NCBI GenBank assembly: GCA_020638135.1
Contig: JACKJE010000015.1
Location: 1-64,000, forward strand
DNA length: 64,000 nt
Source of the DNA: Methylobacteriaceae bacterium
GTDB lineage: Bacteria; Pseudomonadota; Alphaproteobacteria; Rhizobiales; Beijerinckiaceae
Reading direction: 5' to 3'
How positions within the stretch are numbered: the first letter of the stretch is position 1; the number at the start of each line of letters is the position of its first letter. Both the position numbers and the translations under genes were made by a program. The notes beneath the pieces were generated by a model that was not told the origin of the DNA, searched no databases, and worked only from the letters and a program-made list of their open reading frames with translations. Of the stretch, positions 49,204 to 58,042 are shown in pieces.

Positions 49204-49995
49204 TCAATACGTCCGGTACGCCTGCATCGCCTGCAACAGGCTTCCGCCGATTCCGCCGCCCGCATCCTGCGAAGCGCCGAGCAGGATGGCGTTGGAATAG
49301 ACCGATCCCGTCGCCGAGGCGTCGCCGTATTTGTAATCGTATTGCGCGGCGAAGCGCGAGATGAAGCTTTGCAGCTTCGCCGGGTCCTTGAAGTCGGCGA
49401 TATTGATCTTCTTCGTCAGCATCGCGGCCTGCCTGTCGATCGGCATGGCGGCGGTCATCGGCGATATGTCGAGCGCGGTCTGCACGACCTGCAGCAGTTT
49501 CTTGTCGGCCAGCAGGCCGTAGGGGCCGCCGAGCGCCGGCGCCTTGCGCTGGAAATAGAGCGCGAGGCCGACGCCGCCGTTCTGCGTCGACTGATCCGTT
49601 TCGAGCGCATTCTGCGTGTACTGGTCGACGACCGAGGCCACGAGCGACGATGAACTCGTGGTCTGCGCGCCATTCCTCGCGAAATCGAAGGCTTTGGCGA
49701 AGGCGAGGATGTTGGGGTCGTTGAGCTTGTAGGCGAGCGTGGTCGGGGAGGCGACGCCCTGTTGCAGCACCTGTTTCATCAGGCCCTTGGCATAGGCGCG
49801 GTCGCCGAGGCCGAAGGCCTTCATCGCGTAGGTGAAGAGCCGGCTATTGTCGACGAAGGCCTCGGCGCGGGTCGCCTTGCCGATATTGTCCTGGAAATAT
49901 CTGGTTTGCGTCGTGACCTCGGGCGTCTTGGCGGTGATCGACCGCCAGCGCGTCATGTCGCGCGCGATCGACAGATAGCTGGACAGGGTGGTCAT
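49204..49995 (-). CDS. DUF1217-family protein (flagellum-associated in rhizobia)
   Basis: A 263-residue protein with DUF1217 features: MTTLSSYLSIARDMTRWRSITAKTPEVTTQTRYFQDNIGKATRAEAFVDNSRLFTYAMKAFGLGD-type opening (only the pattern is cited), DFKDPAKLQSFISRFAAQYD and a C-terminal NAILLGASQDAGGGIGGSLLQAMQAYRTY-type end. Relatives are encoded within flagellar gene clusters of rhizobia, but no flagellar gene is visible here. The start ATG 49995 follows GGAGACGGACC. Function unknown; an orphan copy. Confidence 0.8.
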   Translation of the reverse strand: MTTLSSYLSIARDMTRWRSITAKTPEVTTQTRYFQDNIGKATRAEAFVDNSRLFTYAMKAFGLGDRAYAKGLMKQVLQQGVASPTTLAYKLNDPNILAFAKAFDFARNGAQTTSSSSLVASVVDQYTQNALETDQSTQNGGVGLALYFQRKAPALGGPYGLLADKKLLQVVQTALDISPMTAAMPIDRQAAMLTKKINIADFKDPAKLQSFISRFAAQYDYKYGDASATGSVYSNAILLGASQDAGGGIGGSLLQAMQAYRTY

Positions 49996-50166
49996 GGTCC
50001 GTCTCCGCGCGGGAATGATGTTCCGTAGCGTAACTATATGAATTTGTGTCTGTTTCTTTGTCGTGCGCAAAGCTTGCCGGGCGGTTAATTCGCGCTTGCC
50101 GGCAAGGCTGGCGCAAGGCCGGACTGGTTGGGTTGTCCTGTCAGCCAGGCTGCGGAGGAGGCGCCC

Positions 50167-50445
50167 ATGAATGTCGGATCGATCGCGCTGCAGGCGCGCA
50201 CGCCCTCGATGACGATCGCCACGTCCGGCTGTGGCAAACGCGCCCCCGGTTCGCTGTTCGACCCGATCGCGGCGCGGCGGGCCGCGCCGACGCCCATGCC
50301 GGCGACCCCAGCCCAAGCCGCGCTTCCGGCCTCGGCCATGCCGATCCTCACTGCGCAGGCGAGTGGCGCGCCGGCGGCGCCCGCCGCGCCTTTGTCCAGC
50401 CGCCTGTCGTTCCTTGCCCGGCTCGCCGACATCACGAAGGCGTGA
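50167..50445 (+). CDS. Small Ala/Pro-rich protein, function unknown
   Basis: A 92-residue frame from ATG 50167 behind a strong GGAGGAGGCGCCC. It opens MNVGSIALQARTPSMTIATSG, is rich in Ala and Pro in the middle, and ends SSRLSFLARLADITKA. No domain is recognised. The good ribosome-binding site and the divergent arrangement with the DUF1217 gene support a real gene. It may be disordered. Confidence 0.5.
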   Translation: MNVGSIALQARTPSMTIATSGCGKRAPGSLFDPIAARRAAPTPMPATPAQAALPASAMPILTAQASGAPAAPAAPLSSRLSFLARLADITKA

Positions 50446-50577
50446 GGCCGCGCGGGCGTGTTCCATGCGACGCCGCCCCTTGATTAACAATGGCCGGACC
50501 ACAAGTGAGGGCCAGGAAGCCAGCGGTCGCGCCTTGTGCTAGGATAAGCGTCGCGCCTGCGCGCGAGGAGTATGCCA

Positions 50578-51429
50578 ATGGCGGCGACACATGGTCACGG
50601 CTCGGCCAAGGTCCTGGAATTCGAGCACAAGGACGCGTTGTTTGCGCGCATCCTCGCCGATGCGGAGGAGGCGGTGCGGCGCGAGCCGGACCTCGCGGGC
50701 TTTCTGTTCGCCAACGTGCTGCATCACGAGACGCTGGAGCGGGCGATCATCCATCGGGTCGCTGCGCGGCTCGATCATCCCGATCTCGGCGCGGACGCGA
50801 TCGTGCACGCCTATTCCGGCGTGATCGCGTCCGACCCGTCGATCGTCGACGCGTTTCGCGCCGACATACTCGCGGTGTTCGATCGCGATCCCGCCTGCAC
50901 GCGGCTGATCGAGCCGCTTCTCTATTTCAAGGGATTTCACGCGCTGCAAACGCATCGGCTGGCGCATGCGCTGCTCAGGAGCGGCCGCCGCGACTTCGCC
51001 TATTACCTGCAGAGCCGGGCGTCCGCCGTCTTCCAGGTGGACATCAATCCCGGCGCGAAATTCGGTAGGGGCGTGTTCCTCGATCATGCGACCGGCCTCG
51101 TCGTCGGCGAGACGGCGGTCGTTGAGGACGACGTGTCGATCCTGCAGGGCGTGACGCTCGGCGGCACGGGCAAGGAAATCGGCGACCGGCACCCGAAGAT
51201 CCGCCGCGGCGTGCTGATCAGCGCCGGCGCCAAGGTGCTCGGCAATATCGAGGTCGGCCATTGCGCGCGCGTCGCCGCGGGCTCCGTGGTGCTGAGCCCG
51301 GTGCCGCACAATACGACGGTCGCCGGCGTGCCGGCGAAGGTCGTCGGCGCGGCGGGCTGCGCGGAACCCGGCCGCACGATGGACCAGATTTTGGCCTCCA
51401 AGGCGGCGGAAGCGAACGGCGAGGCCTGA
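50578..51429 (+). CDS. cysE: Serine O-acetyltransferase
   Basis: Acetylates L-serine with acetyl-CoA, the first step of cysteine synthesis. The 283-residue product has the helical N-terminal domain (HKDALFARILADAEEAVRREP, ADAIVHAYSGVIASDPSI). A left-handed beta-helix of hexapeptide repeats follows (VDINPGAKFGRGVFLDHATGLVVGE, VLISAGAKVLGNIEVGHCARVAAGSVV), with the catalytic histidine in LDHATGLV. ATG 50578 has the better spacing to GAGGAG; ATG 50572 is an alternative. The DUF3126 gene follows, an arrangement seen in other rhizobia. Confidence 0.95.
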   Translation: MAATHGHGSAKVLEFEHKDALFARILADAEEAVRREPDLAGFLFANVLHHETLERAIIHRVAARLDHPDLGADAIVHAYSGVIASDPSIVDAFRADILAVFDRDPACTRLIEPLLYFKGFHALQTHRLAHALLRSGRRDFAYYLQSRASAVFQVDINPGAKFGRGVFLDHATGLVVGETAVVEDDVSILQGVTLGGTGKEIGDRHPKIRRGVLISAGAKVLGNIEVGHCARVAAGSVVLSPVPHNTTVAGVPAKVVGAAGCAEPGRTMDQILASKAAEANGEA

Positions 51430-51524
51430 TCCGCGCTTGAAGCGGCGGGAAGTTTCTGGCAACCCACGCCACATGGCGCGCGCGAGCGCGCCCGCAAATG
51501 TGATGCGCGCGGCGGAGGTATCCA

Positions 51525-51929
51525 GTGCACAAGGCGGAAATAGCGAAGCTTCAGGCCTTCCTGCGGCGCTCGTTCGGCAATGACGGCCTGCGCGTCGCGC
51601 CCGATCCGAAGGATCCGGACAATGCGGCCAACGTGAACCTCGGCGAGCGCAAGATCGCGACGATCACGCTGGACGACGAGGACGGCGACCGCTCCTTCGC
51701 CTTTGCGATGAAAATTCCGGTCGGCCGCGAGGTGCTGCAGGAATATCTGCGCAAGCTGTTCGAGAACGACAAGCTGAAGCTCGTCGCGCGCGCGCGCAAG
51801 ACGGATTCCGTCGAGCTCAACTCGGGCGAGGATTTTCTCGGCGTGATCTCCGCCGACGACGCCAAGGGGTCGAGCTATACGCTGCAGATCGCCATTCTGG
51901 ATTTCGATCTGGAGGACGACGGGGAATAG
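51525..51929 (+). CDS. DUF3126-family protein with two tandem domain copies
   Basis: A 134-residue protein from GTG 51525, behind GGCGGAGGTATCCA. Two related halves are visible. Residues about 3-62 read IAKLQAFLRRSFGNDGLRVAPDPKD...DGDRSFAFAMKI. Residues about 67-130 read LQEYLRKLFENDKLKLVARARKTD...SSYTLQIAILDFDLEDD. Each matches the short DUF3126 domain (helix, basic strand, acidic strand, FxxxxAILD-type end). Members are usually encoded as one domain of about 70 residues next to cysE, so this looks like an internal duplication. Function unknown. Confidence 0.75.
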   Translation: MHKAEIAKLQAFLRRSFGNDGLRVAPDPKDPDNAANVNLGERKIATITLDDEDGDRSFAFAMKIPVGREVLQEYLRKLFENDKLKLVARARKTDSVELNSGEDFLGVISADDAKGSSYTLQIAILDFDLEDDGE

Positions 51930-51950
51930 TTGGCCCCGCGCCGCAAGTCG

Positions 51951-53528
51951 TCAGCGTACGAGGCGCAGGCGGGTCGCTTGCCTGCCGATCTCCGCGAAAG
52001 CGTTGATCATCCCGGCGTAGTCGGTCACCAGGAAAAAGTGATCGTTCGCGGACGCGCAACTTCGCAACGTGTTGTAGACGGTCGTGCCCGGTCCGGCGGC
52101 GCTGCTGACCGCGATCGTGAAAATTTCGATGTTGGTGTTGTTCTTCACGTAGTTGCAGGCGGACAGGGCCAGCGGATTCAGGCTGGCGTCGACGTCGTTG
52201 ATGTTGGTGTAGCCGACGCCGAACGGATCGCTGTCGTAGATATAGCCGTAGGCCGAGAAATTATCGACGGGCCCGTTTGTGGAGATCGGATTCCCGCTCA
52301 ACTTGAGCGTCGACGGGACGAAATTATAGGGGACCGACGAGTTCTGCGCCGACTTGCAGTTCGAGTAGTTGTTGCCGGCGTAGATCGCCTCGGTGGTCTG
52401 CTCGCCGTCTGTGAGCGCAATGATGACCTTTCGCGTCGAGCCCGGCGCATCGGCGCCCGGGAATGGCGCATCCGGCGTCAGCAGCCGCATGGCCCAGGTG
52501 ACGCCAAGCCCGAACATGGTGCCGTAATTTCCCTCGGCCGTGAGGCCGGATATTCCGGACTTGATCGTCGTCAGCGAGGTCGAAAGCGGCTGTATCGGAT
52601 AGCGGACGCAATTGAAGTTCGGGCCGACCGTCAGCGGATTCGGGGCGCCGGCGACGTAGGGCTGGATCGAGGAATATCCGCTCGGCGTGCCATTGCTGCG
52701 CACGGTGCAGGTCGGTCCGGACCCCGTGCCGTTCGGCTCCGGCGGATGGATGTATGCGTTCCAGCGGCCCTTCGGCCCGCCGACTGAGCCATCGTAGGCA
52801 TTGCTGATGTGTTCGGGCACAGGCCGTTCGAGGACGCAGCCAGCCCATTGCGTGCCCGTGAACAGCGGGTCGGTCGAGCCCGTGACATAGGCGCTGTTGG
52901 CCGTGCCGATGTTGACGTTCATCGTGAACGGGACATAGCCGACCTTGACCGTCGACGGGGCCTTCACCGCCGCGGAAACCTGATCCACCAGATTCTGGGC
53001 GGCCGTTTTCAGGGCGTTGATGCGCGAGACGCCGGACAGGTCCGTGTTCCACATCGAGCCGCTGACGTCGAGCGCCATGGCGATCTCGACCGAGGGCGAG
53101 GTGCTCGGATTGACCGCGCTGGTCAGGGCCAGCGGCACGGTGGAAACGCCGAGGAGTCTGGAAAAGGTCAGCTGGATATTTGCGGTTGCGTTGCCGACGA
53201 ATGCGCCGGTCGAGTCGATCGTGAGAACGCCCGTGTATGAAGCGACATTGTGCAATTGCTTCAGCTGGGCCTGCAACGCCGTGTTGAAGGCGGTCAGCTG
53301 CTCGCTCGAGGGCGTGGTCGCGCCCGGAGCGCTCGGAATCGTCGCCGCCGCCAACACAGCGGAATCGAGGGCCTGATAGATTTTGGCGCGCGCGTCGACA
53401 GATCTGGAATAGTCGATCGCCATGCCCGTGCTCAGGGCGATGACGCTGAGACCGATCGAAAAAAGGATCGAGACGGCGCCTGAGCGCTCCGCGCAAAACC
53501 CGGCCAGCCTTCTGACGCCGCGCACCAT
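51951..53528 (-). CDS. Tad-type pilus protein with VWA domain (TadG-like)
   Basis: A 525-residue protein. The N-terminus (CAERSGAVSILFSIGLSVIALSTGMAIDYSRSVDARAKIYQALDSAVLAAA-type segment) is the TadE/TadG membrane anchor with following helix. The MIDAS motif DVSGSMW (about residue 153) starts a von Willebrand A domain with ALTDGEQTTEAIYAG near residue 395, interrupted by a long Pro/Thr/Gly/Asn-rich insert. Such proteins are secreted and anchored minor pseudopilins or adhesins. No other tad genes are visible. A few cysteines (SACNYV, RSCASAND) may pair. Confidence 0.85.
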   Translation of the reverse strand: MVRGVRRLAGFCAERSGAVSILFSIGLSVIALSTGMAIDYSRSVDARAKIYQALDSAVLAAATIPSAPGATTPSSEQLTAFNTALQAQLKQLHNVASYTGVLTIDSTGAFVGNATANIQLTFSRLLGVSTVPLALTSAVNPSTSPSVEIAMALDVSGSMWNTDLSGVSRINALKTAAQNLVDQVSAAVKAPSTVKVGYVPFTMNVNIGTANSAYVTGSTDPLFTGTQWAGCVLERPVPEHISNAYDGSVGGPKGRWNAYIHPPEPNGTGSGPTCTVRSNGTPSGYSSIQPYVAGAPNPLTVGPNFNCVRYPIQPLSTSLTTIKSGISGLTAEGNYGTMFGLGVTWAMRLLTPDAPFPGADAPGSTRKVIIALTDGEQTTEAIYAGNNYSNCKSAQNSSVPYNFVPSTLKLSGNPISTNGPVDNFSAYGYIYDSDPFGVGYTNINDVDASLNPLALSACNYVKNNTNIEIFTIAVSSAAGPGTTVYNTLRSCASANDHFFLVTDYAGMINAFAEIGRQATRLRLVR

Positions 53529-53646
53529 CTTCTCCAGATTGCCGAACTTCCCAGGGCTCCAGAACTACCGGCAACTTGTGAAAAAACGGTGTAGCCGTCG
53601 GCGGAAACCGAGTTATTTCAGACGACTGCTGTTTTTTAGGCAGGCA

Positions 53647-54306
53647 TCATCGCGCCAGCATCGTCTGCACCAGCGCGCGCGCGCCGGGCGCGAGCCGCTC
53701 CCAGCGCGCCAGCAGCGGCCGGCCGAAACGGACCGCTATGTCGAGCCCGCCCTCGCGGAAGACGCTGAGGCAGGTTTCCGGCAGGCCGTCCGAGGGAACG
53801 GTCGGGCGGGCGCACCGCGCAGCGAAGGCGCGGCCTTCCGGCGGGGCGAAATAGAGGTCCTCGCCCTGGTAGGGCGAACCGTCCTGGAAGACGCGCTTGA
53901 TCAGCCCTTCCTCGGTCTCCTCGACGCCCGGCTCCAGAAAGCGCGCATAGAGCATTGCGACCATGTCGGCCGGATCCATCTTGCGGTCGGCGCGGCCGAA
54001 GGTGAAGAAGACGAGCGCATTCCTGCCAGACCCGTCGGCCTCTGCGAGCGGCGTCGCGCTGGCGCCGGCGGGACGGAAATCCGGGAAAGTCGCCGCCAGC
54101 TCCAGCGTCTCGAAACGACCGCCGGACTGGCCGCCGCCGAAACGCGCATAGGCCGGCGCATAGGCGAGCGTCACGTCGCCGATGGTCGTGGCGACCAGCG
54201 TGCGGTTCTGGGCGGCGCGTTGCGTGATATACCAGCCGAGCGCGCCGGCGCCCGCGACGAGCGCGGCGCCGAAGGCGTAGACAGAGAGGCGGGCGCGGCG
54301 CGACAT
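53647..54306 (-). CDS. Membrane-anchored hypothetical protein
   Basis: A 219-residue protein with one N-terminal helix (LSVYAFGAALVAGAGALGWYI) and a soluble periplasmic domain, probably beta-rich: LVATTIGDVTLAYAPAYARF, RNALVFFTFGRADRKMDPADM and GEDLYFAPPEGRAFAARC. Two cysteines (AARCARP, ETCLSVF) may form a disulphide. No family is recognised. It is divergent from hisI and separated from the VWA gene by about 120 bases. Confidence 0.65.
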   Translation of the reverse strand: MSRRARLSVYAFGAALVAGAGALGWYITQRAAQNRTLVATTIGDVTLAYAPAYARFGGGQSGGRFETLELAATFPDFRPAGASATPLAEADGSGRNALVFFTFGRADRKMDPADMVAMLYARFLEPGVEETEEGLIKRVFQDGSPYQGEDLYFAPPEGRAFAARCARPTVPSDGLPETCLSVFREGGLDIAVRFGRPLLARWERLAPGARALVQTMLAR

Positions 54307-54348
54307 GCGGCGCGACTATGCCAGATTCGCTGAGATGAAGGACCGACC

Positions 54349-54756
54349 ATGGCGAGCGAAAGCTTCGCGGCGATCAAAGACAAGCACGCGCTGGAAGAAG
54401 GCGGCGTGTTCGCGCCCCGGTTCGACGCCGCCGGGCTGATCGTCTGTATGACCGTGGAGGCGGCGACCAACGAGCCGCTGATGCTCGCGTATATGAATGC
54501 GGAATCGCTGAAGCTGACGCTGGAGACCGGGGTCGCGCATTACTGGTCGCGCTCCCGCAACGCGCTCTGGCGCAAGGGCGACACGTCCGGCCAGACGCAA
54601 CGCGTCGTCGAATTGCGTGTCGATTGCGATCAGGACGCGATCCTGCTGCGGGTCGAGGCGGGCGGCGACGGCGGGGCGTGCCACACCGGCCGCAAGTCCT
54701 GCTTTTATCGCGCCGTCGATCCGAAGACCGGCGCGCTGAAGTTCATAGATCGCTAA
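54349..54756 (+). CDS. hisI: Phosphoribosyl-AMP cyclohydrolase
   Basis: Third step of histidine synthesis, opening the purine ring of PR-AMP. The 135-residue single-domain HisI (no HisE fused) shows AYMNAESLKLTLETGVAHYWSRSRNALWRKGDTSG, the metal site DCDQDAILL and the zinc cysteines in GGACHTGRKSCFYR. ATG 54349 follows GAGATGAAGGACCGACC. It stands apart from other his genes; the patatin gene follows after 116 bases. Confidence 0.96.
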   Translation: MASESFAAIKDKHALEEGGVFAPRFDAAGLIVCMTVEAATNEPLMLAYMNAESLKLTLETGVAHYWSRSRNALWRKGDTSGQTQRVVELRVDCDQDAILLRVEAGGDGGACHTGRKSCFYRAVDPKTGALKFIDR

Positions 54757-54872
54757 CCGCGCTGGAACTTTTACGTTTACACGCCATTTTATTAATGATC
54801 TAGCGACCGTGCCGGATCAGCCTTTGCGGAGGAGGAAACGGGGGGAAGCCCCGATGCCCAGCGAGTCCGGCG

Positions 54873-55943
54873 ATGATGTCGTTCATGCGTAAAGCCCAGT
54901 CGATGTGGAACGACGAAACCGGCGCCGCCCCGCAGGTTGCTCCGGCCAAGACGGCTGCCACGACAGTCCCGGCCCCTGCTTCGCGGCGGCCGAAGATCGG
55001 CCTGGCTCTCGGCGCGGGCGCGGCGCGTGGCTGGTGCCATATCGGCGTCCTCAGGGAATTCGAAGCTGCGGGCCTCAGGCCCGACATTATCGCGGGCACG
55101 TCGATCGGCGCGCTCGTCGGGGGCTGCTATGCGGCGGGCGAGCTCGATGCAGTCGAACGCTTCAGCCTCTCGCTGTCGCGTCGCCGCGTGCTTTCGCTCC
55201 TCGACCTTTCGTTTTCTGGCGGCGGTATTTTTTCCGGCGCGCGCCTGCGCGAGAAACTCGAGGCCGCGCTGGTCGGCAAGACCGTCGAGGGCCTTTCCAT
55301 TCCCTTCGCCGCCGTGGCGACGGAGATTTCGACGGGCCACGAGATCTGGCTGCGCTCGGGGCCGCTCGCGCGCGCGCTCAACGCGTCCTACGCATTGCCG
55401 GGCCTGCTCGAGCCGTTGAATGTCGATGGGCGCTGGCTGTTCGATGGCGCGCTGGTCAATCCCATTCCGGTTTCCGTCTGCCGGGCGCTCGGGGCCGACG
55501 TTGTCATCGCCGTCAACGTCGTTTCGGATTCCATGTTCCGCGGCACCGTGATCGGCGATCGCAACATCGGCGACGAGACGACCAAGGTGCTGGCGCAAAA
55601 GGTCGAGGACGTCGCCGGTCGCGGCTGGCTCGGCGGCGTCGCTTCGCCGACCGCGCTGATCAAGCGGCGCCTGCGCCGCAGCACGCATGACGGGCCGGGC
55701 GTCGCCTCTGTCATGCTCGACGCATTTTCGATCACGCAGGATCGTATCGCGCGCTCGCGGCTCGCCGGCGATCCGCCCGACGTGCTCATCAACACGCGGC
55801 TCGAGAATTTCGGCCTGTTCGATTTCCATCGCGCAGCCGAGATGATCGAAATCGGTCGTGAGACCGTGCGCCGTCGCCTGCCCGACATTCTCGAACACGC
55901 GACCATGGGCGCGCATCTGTCGCGCGCCGCCGCGCCGGCTTGA
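54873..55943 (+). CDS. Patatin-like phospholipase
   Basis: A 356-residue Ser/Asp lipid acyl hydrolase of the RssA/YchK type: oxyanion loop LGAGAARGWCHIGVL, nucleophile Ser in AGTSIGALVGG, and the catalytic Asp in DGALVNPIPV. An N-terminal segment of about 38 residues is polar and variable. The C-terminal third (ADVVIAVNVVSDSM onward) includes a linker and a helical end. It probably hydrolyses membrane phospholipids or lysophospholipids. Two Met codons precede the chosen start window (MMSFMRKAQ), so the exact first residue is uncertain. Confidence 0.9.
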   Translation: MMSFMRKAQSMWNDETGAAPQVAPAKTAATTVPAPASRRPKIGLALGAGAARGWCHIGVLREFEAAGLRPDIIAGTSIGALVGGCYAAGELDAVERFSLSLSRRRVLSLLDLSFSGGGIFSGARLREKLEAALVGKTVEGLSIPFAAVATEISTGHEIWLRSGPLARALNASYALPGLLEPLNVDGRWLFDGALVNPIPVSVCRALGADVVIAVNVVSDSMFRGTVIGDRNIGDETTKVLAQKVEDVAGRGWLGGVASPTALIKRRLRRSTHDGPGVASVMLDAFSITQDRIARSRLAGDPPDVLINTRLENFGLFDFHRAAEMIEIGRETVRRRLPDILEHATMGAHLSRAAAPA

Positions 55944-56000
55944 AGCGCGCGGCGCTTTCGTTCACCCTCGCAAGAAGAACGACGCGGGCGGGGAGAGCGC

Positions 56001-56681
56001 ATGAAACCGATCGTGCTGGCGGCCATTGCCTGGATATTTGGTGTGAGTGCTGCGTGCGCGCAGACGCCGCCGACGCCGGGCGAACTTGCCGCCTATAGCG
56101 GCCTCCACGCCATTGCCGCGCGCGGCGCGGTCGACGACGTACGCAAACTCGCATCGGCCGGCGGGCTCGACGCGCGCGACACGAACGGCCGCACGCCGCT
56201 GCATGTGGCGACCTTTCAACGGCGTCCGGACATGGCGAAAGCGCTGATCGCGGCCGGCGCCAATCACGCCTTGCTCGACAATCAGCGCTATGACGCCGTT
56301 ACGATCGCTTCGGTCCTGGACGACGAGGCGACATTGCGCGCGCTGCTCGCTTCAGGCGCGAGCGCGAAGCTGACGACGAGCATCTACGACGGTACGGCGC
56401 TGATCGCGGCCGCCCATCTCGGTCACGACGGAGTCGTGCGCGAACTGATCCGCGCCGGCGCGCCGCTCGACCATGTGAACAATCTCGGCTGGACCGCCCT
56501 GATCGAAGCCGTGATCCTCGGCGATGGAGGCCGCCGCCATGTCGCGACCGTGCGCGCGCTCGTCGACGCGGGCGCAAATCGCGACATCGCCGACAGACAA
56601 GGCGTCACGCCGCTACGACATGCGCAGGCGCGCGGTTATTCGGAGATGATCTCGCTGCTTTCGGAGCGCGCGGCGAAATAG
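56001..56681 (+). CDS. Periplasmic ankyrin-repeat protein
   Basis: A 226-residue protein with a signal peptide (MKPIVLAAIAWIFGVSAACAQ) and about five ankyrin repeats. They begin YSGLHAIAARGAVDDVRKLASAGG, then TNGRTPLHVATFQRRPDMAKALIAAGA, and end QGVTPLRHAQARGYSEMISLL. Ankyrin repeats bind proteins; secreted single-domain forms in alphaproteobacteria lack a known partner. ATG 56001 follows GGGGAGAGC. It is convergent with the CBS gene. Confidence 0.88.
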   Translation: MKPIVLAAIAWIFGVSAACAQTPPTPGELAAYSGLHAIAARGAVDDVRKLASAGGLDARDTNGRTPLHVATFQRRPDMAKALIAAGANHALLDNQRYDAVTIASVLDDEATLRALLASGASAKLTTSIYDGTALIAAAHLGHDGVVRELIRAGAPLDHVNNLGWTALIEAVILGDGGRRHVATVRALVDAGANRDIADRQGVTPLRHAQARGYSEMISLLSERAAK

Positions 56682-56703
56682 CTCGCCGCGTCGTCCGAAC
56701 GGC

Positions 56704-57135
56704 TCACGCGCTCGCGATATATTCGCGTAGCGCCTTGTGCTCGCTTTCGATCGCCTCGAGCCTGATCTTCACGACGTCGCCGATCGAGACCACGCCGGCC
56801 AGCTTGCCGTCGCGCAGGATGGGCAGATGGCGGATGCGGCTCTCGGTCATCACGCCCATCGTCGTTTCGATCGGCTGGTCCTCGGTCGCGGAGATGACCT
56901 TGGCGGTCATGTGCTGGGCGACCTGATCGCCGAGCGCGCCGCCGCCGCCCGCCGATACGGCGCGCACGATGTCGCGTTCGGAGAGAATGCCGAGAACCGC
57001 GCGCGAGGCATCGGCGACGACGACCGCGCCGATGCGGTTGCGGCAGAGAATGTCGGCGGCGTCACGCAAGGTCAGGTGCGGCTCGGCGGTCACCACATCG
57101 CGCCCCTTGATCGCGAGAATGCGTGCGACAGTCAT
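56704..57135 (-). CDS. CBS-domain pair protein
   Basis: A 143-residue protein made of two CBS repeats: VVTAEPHLTLRDAADILCRNRIGAVVVAD...GILSERDIVRAVS, then MTAKVISATEDQPIETTMGVMTESRIRHLPIL...GVVSIGDVVKIRLEAI. It binds adenosyl ligands such as AMP, ATP or SAM and usually regulates a partner. No partner is encoded nearby. Start ATG 57135 with an upstream AAGAGGCC. Confidence 0.92.
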   Translation of the reverse strand: MTVARILAIKGRDVVTAEPHLTLRDAADILCRNRIGAVVVADASRAVLGILSERDIVRAVSAGGGGALGDQVAQHMTAKVISATEDQPIETTMGVMTESRIRHLPILRDGKLAGVVSIGDVVKIRLEAIESEHKALREYIASA

Positions 57136-57211
57136 TTCTGGCCTCTTGCTGTTTGTTTCCTGGCGGATGCGGTTTTAAACCGTCTTTTGCGTTGAGGATG
57201 CTCTGCTTCTT

Positions 57212-58042
57212 TCAGGCGCGCAAGCCGCTTTCGTCGTTACTCCCGCCGCGCCGAGCGTTCACGACTGGACGATCGAACAGGGCGAAGCCGAGAGCGCCCG
57301 CGAGAAAGCCGCCGATATGCGCTTCCCAGGCGATCGAGGCGCCGTCGGCGCCTGTCGGCGCAACCGCGCCGAACAGGAAGTTGGCGGCGAACCAGAGCGC
57401 GACGAAAGTCATGGTTCGCCGGTCCGTCAGCAGCGCGCGCAGCGGGGGCGCCGGCCGGCGATAGGCGGCGAGGTCGCGCGGCGGCGAAAACCGGCCGCCG
57501 AGCGGGCCGTCCGGCGCAAAGGCGAAACGGACGGCTGCGCCCATGGCCCCGGAAATGGCTGCGGAGGCCCCGATGACGGGCTGCAGGCCGAGCGGATGAA
57601 CCACGTAGAAGGCGAGAGCGCCGACAATCGCCGCGAATGCGTAGAAGACAACGAACCGGACCGCGCCGAACCGCCGGCAGACAGCGGTTCCGAAGGCGAG
57701 CAGCCAGACGCCGTTGACCGCGATGTGGGTGAAGCCGCCGTGAAGCAGGGAATAGGTCAGGGGCGTCCACCAGCGCGGCGACAGGCCGACGAGGAGAGCA
57801 ATCTCTTCCGACGAGGCCTCGCCGCGTTCGACCGCCTGACGCGCGGCGCGCCAGATGTCCTCGGACGCGAAGCCGGCGCTGAAATTGGCGGGCGTGAAGG
57901 CGAATTCGGCGACTAGACGAAAGTCGGCCTCGGGCTCCAGCAGCAAACGCGCGAGATGGACGAGAACGAGCGCCAGGACAATGGCGACGGCGGCGTCGCC
58001 GGCGCGGGAAAACTGGCGTTCGGAGGCGGAGACCTGCGTCAT
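57212..58042 (-). CDS. Rhomboid-family intramembrane serine protease
   Basis: A 276-residue membrane protein with about six helices. The catalytic serine lies in PVIGASAAISGAMGA and the histidine in WEAHIGGFLAGALGF. The oxyanion/loop-1 region shows WWTPLTYSLLHGGFTHIAVNGVWLLAFG, with the His and Asn typical of rhomboids. The start MTQVSASERQ (58042) is preferred; an upstream frame would add a Ser/Pro-rich stretch. The substrate is unknown. Confidence 0.88.
   Translation of the reverse strand: MTQVSASERQFSRAGDAAVAIVLALVLVHLARLLLEPEADFRLVAEFAFTPANFSAGFASEDIWRAARQAVERGEASSEEIALLVGLSPRWWTPLTYSLLHGGFTHIAVNGVWLLAFGTAVCRRFGAVRFVVFYAFAAIVGALAFYVVHPLGLQPVIGASAAISGAMGAAVRFAFAPDGPLGGRFSPPRDLAAYRRPAPPLRALLTDRRTMTFVALWFAANFLFGAVAPTGADGASIAWEAHIGGFLAGALGFALFDRPVVNARRGGSNDESGLRA

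Noticed and set aside
52324..53574. 416-codon minus-strand frame overlapping the TadG-like gene
   Set aside because: A shifted reading of the same gene; the 525-residue frame carries the TadG anchor and the VWA motif.
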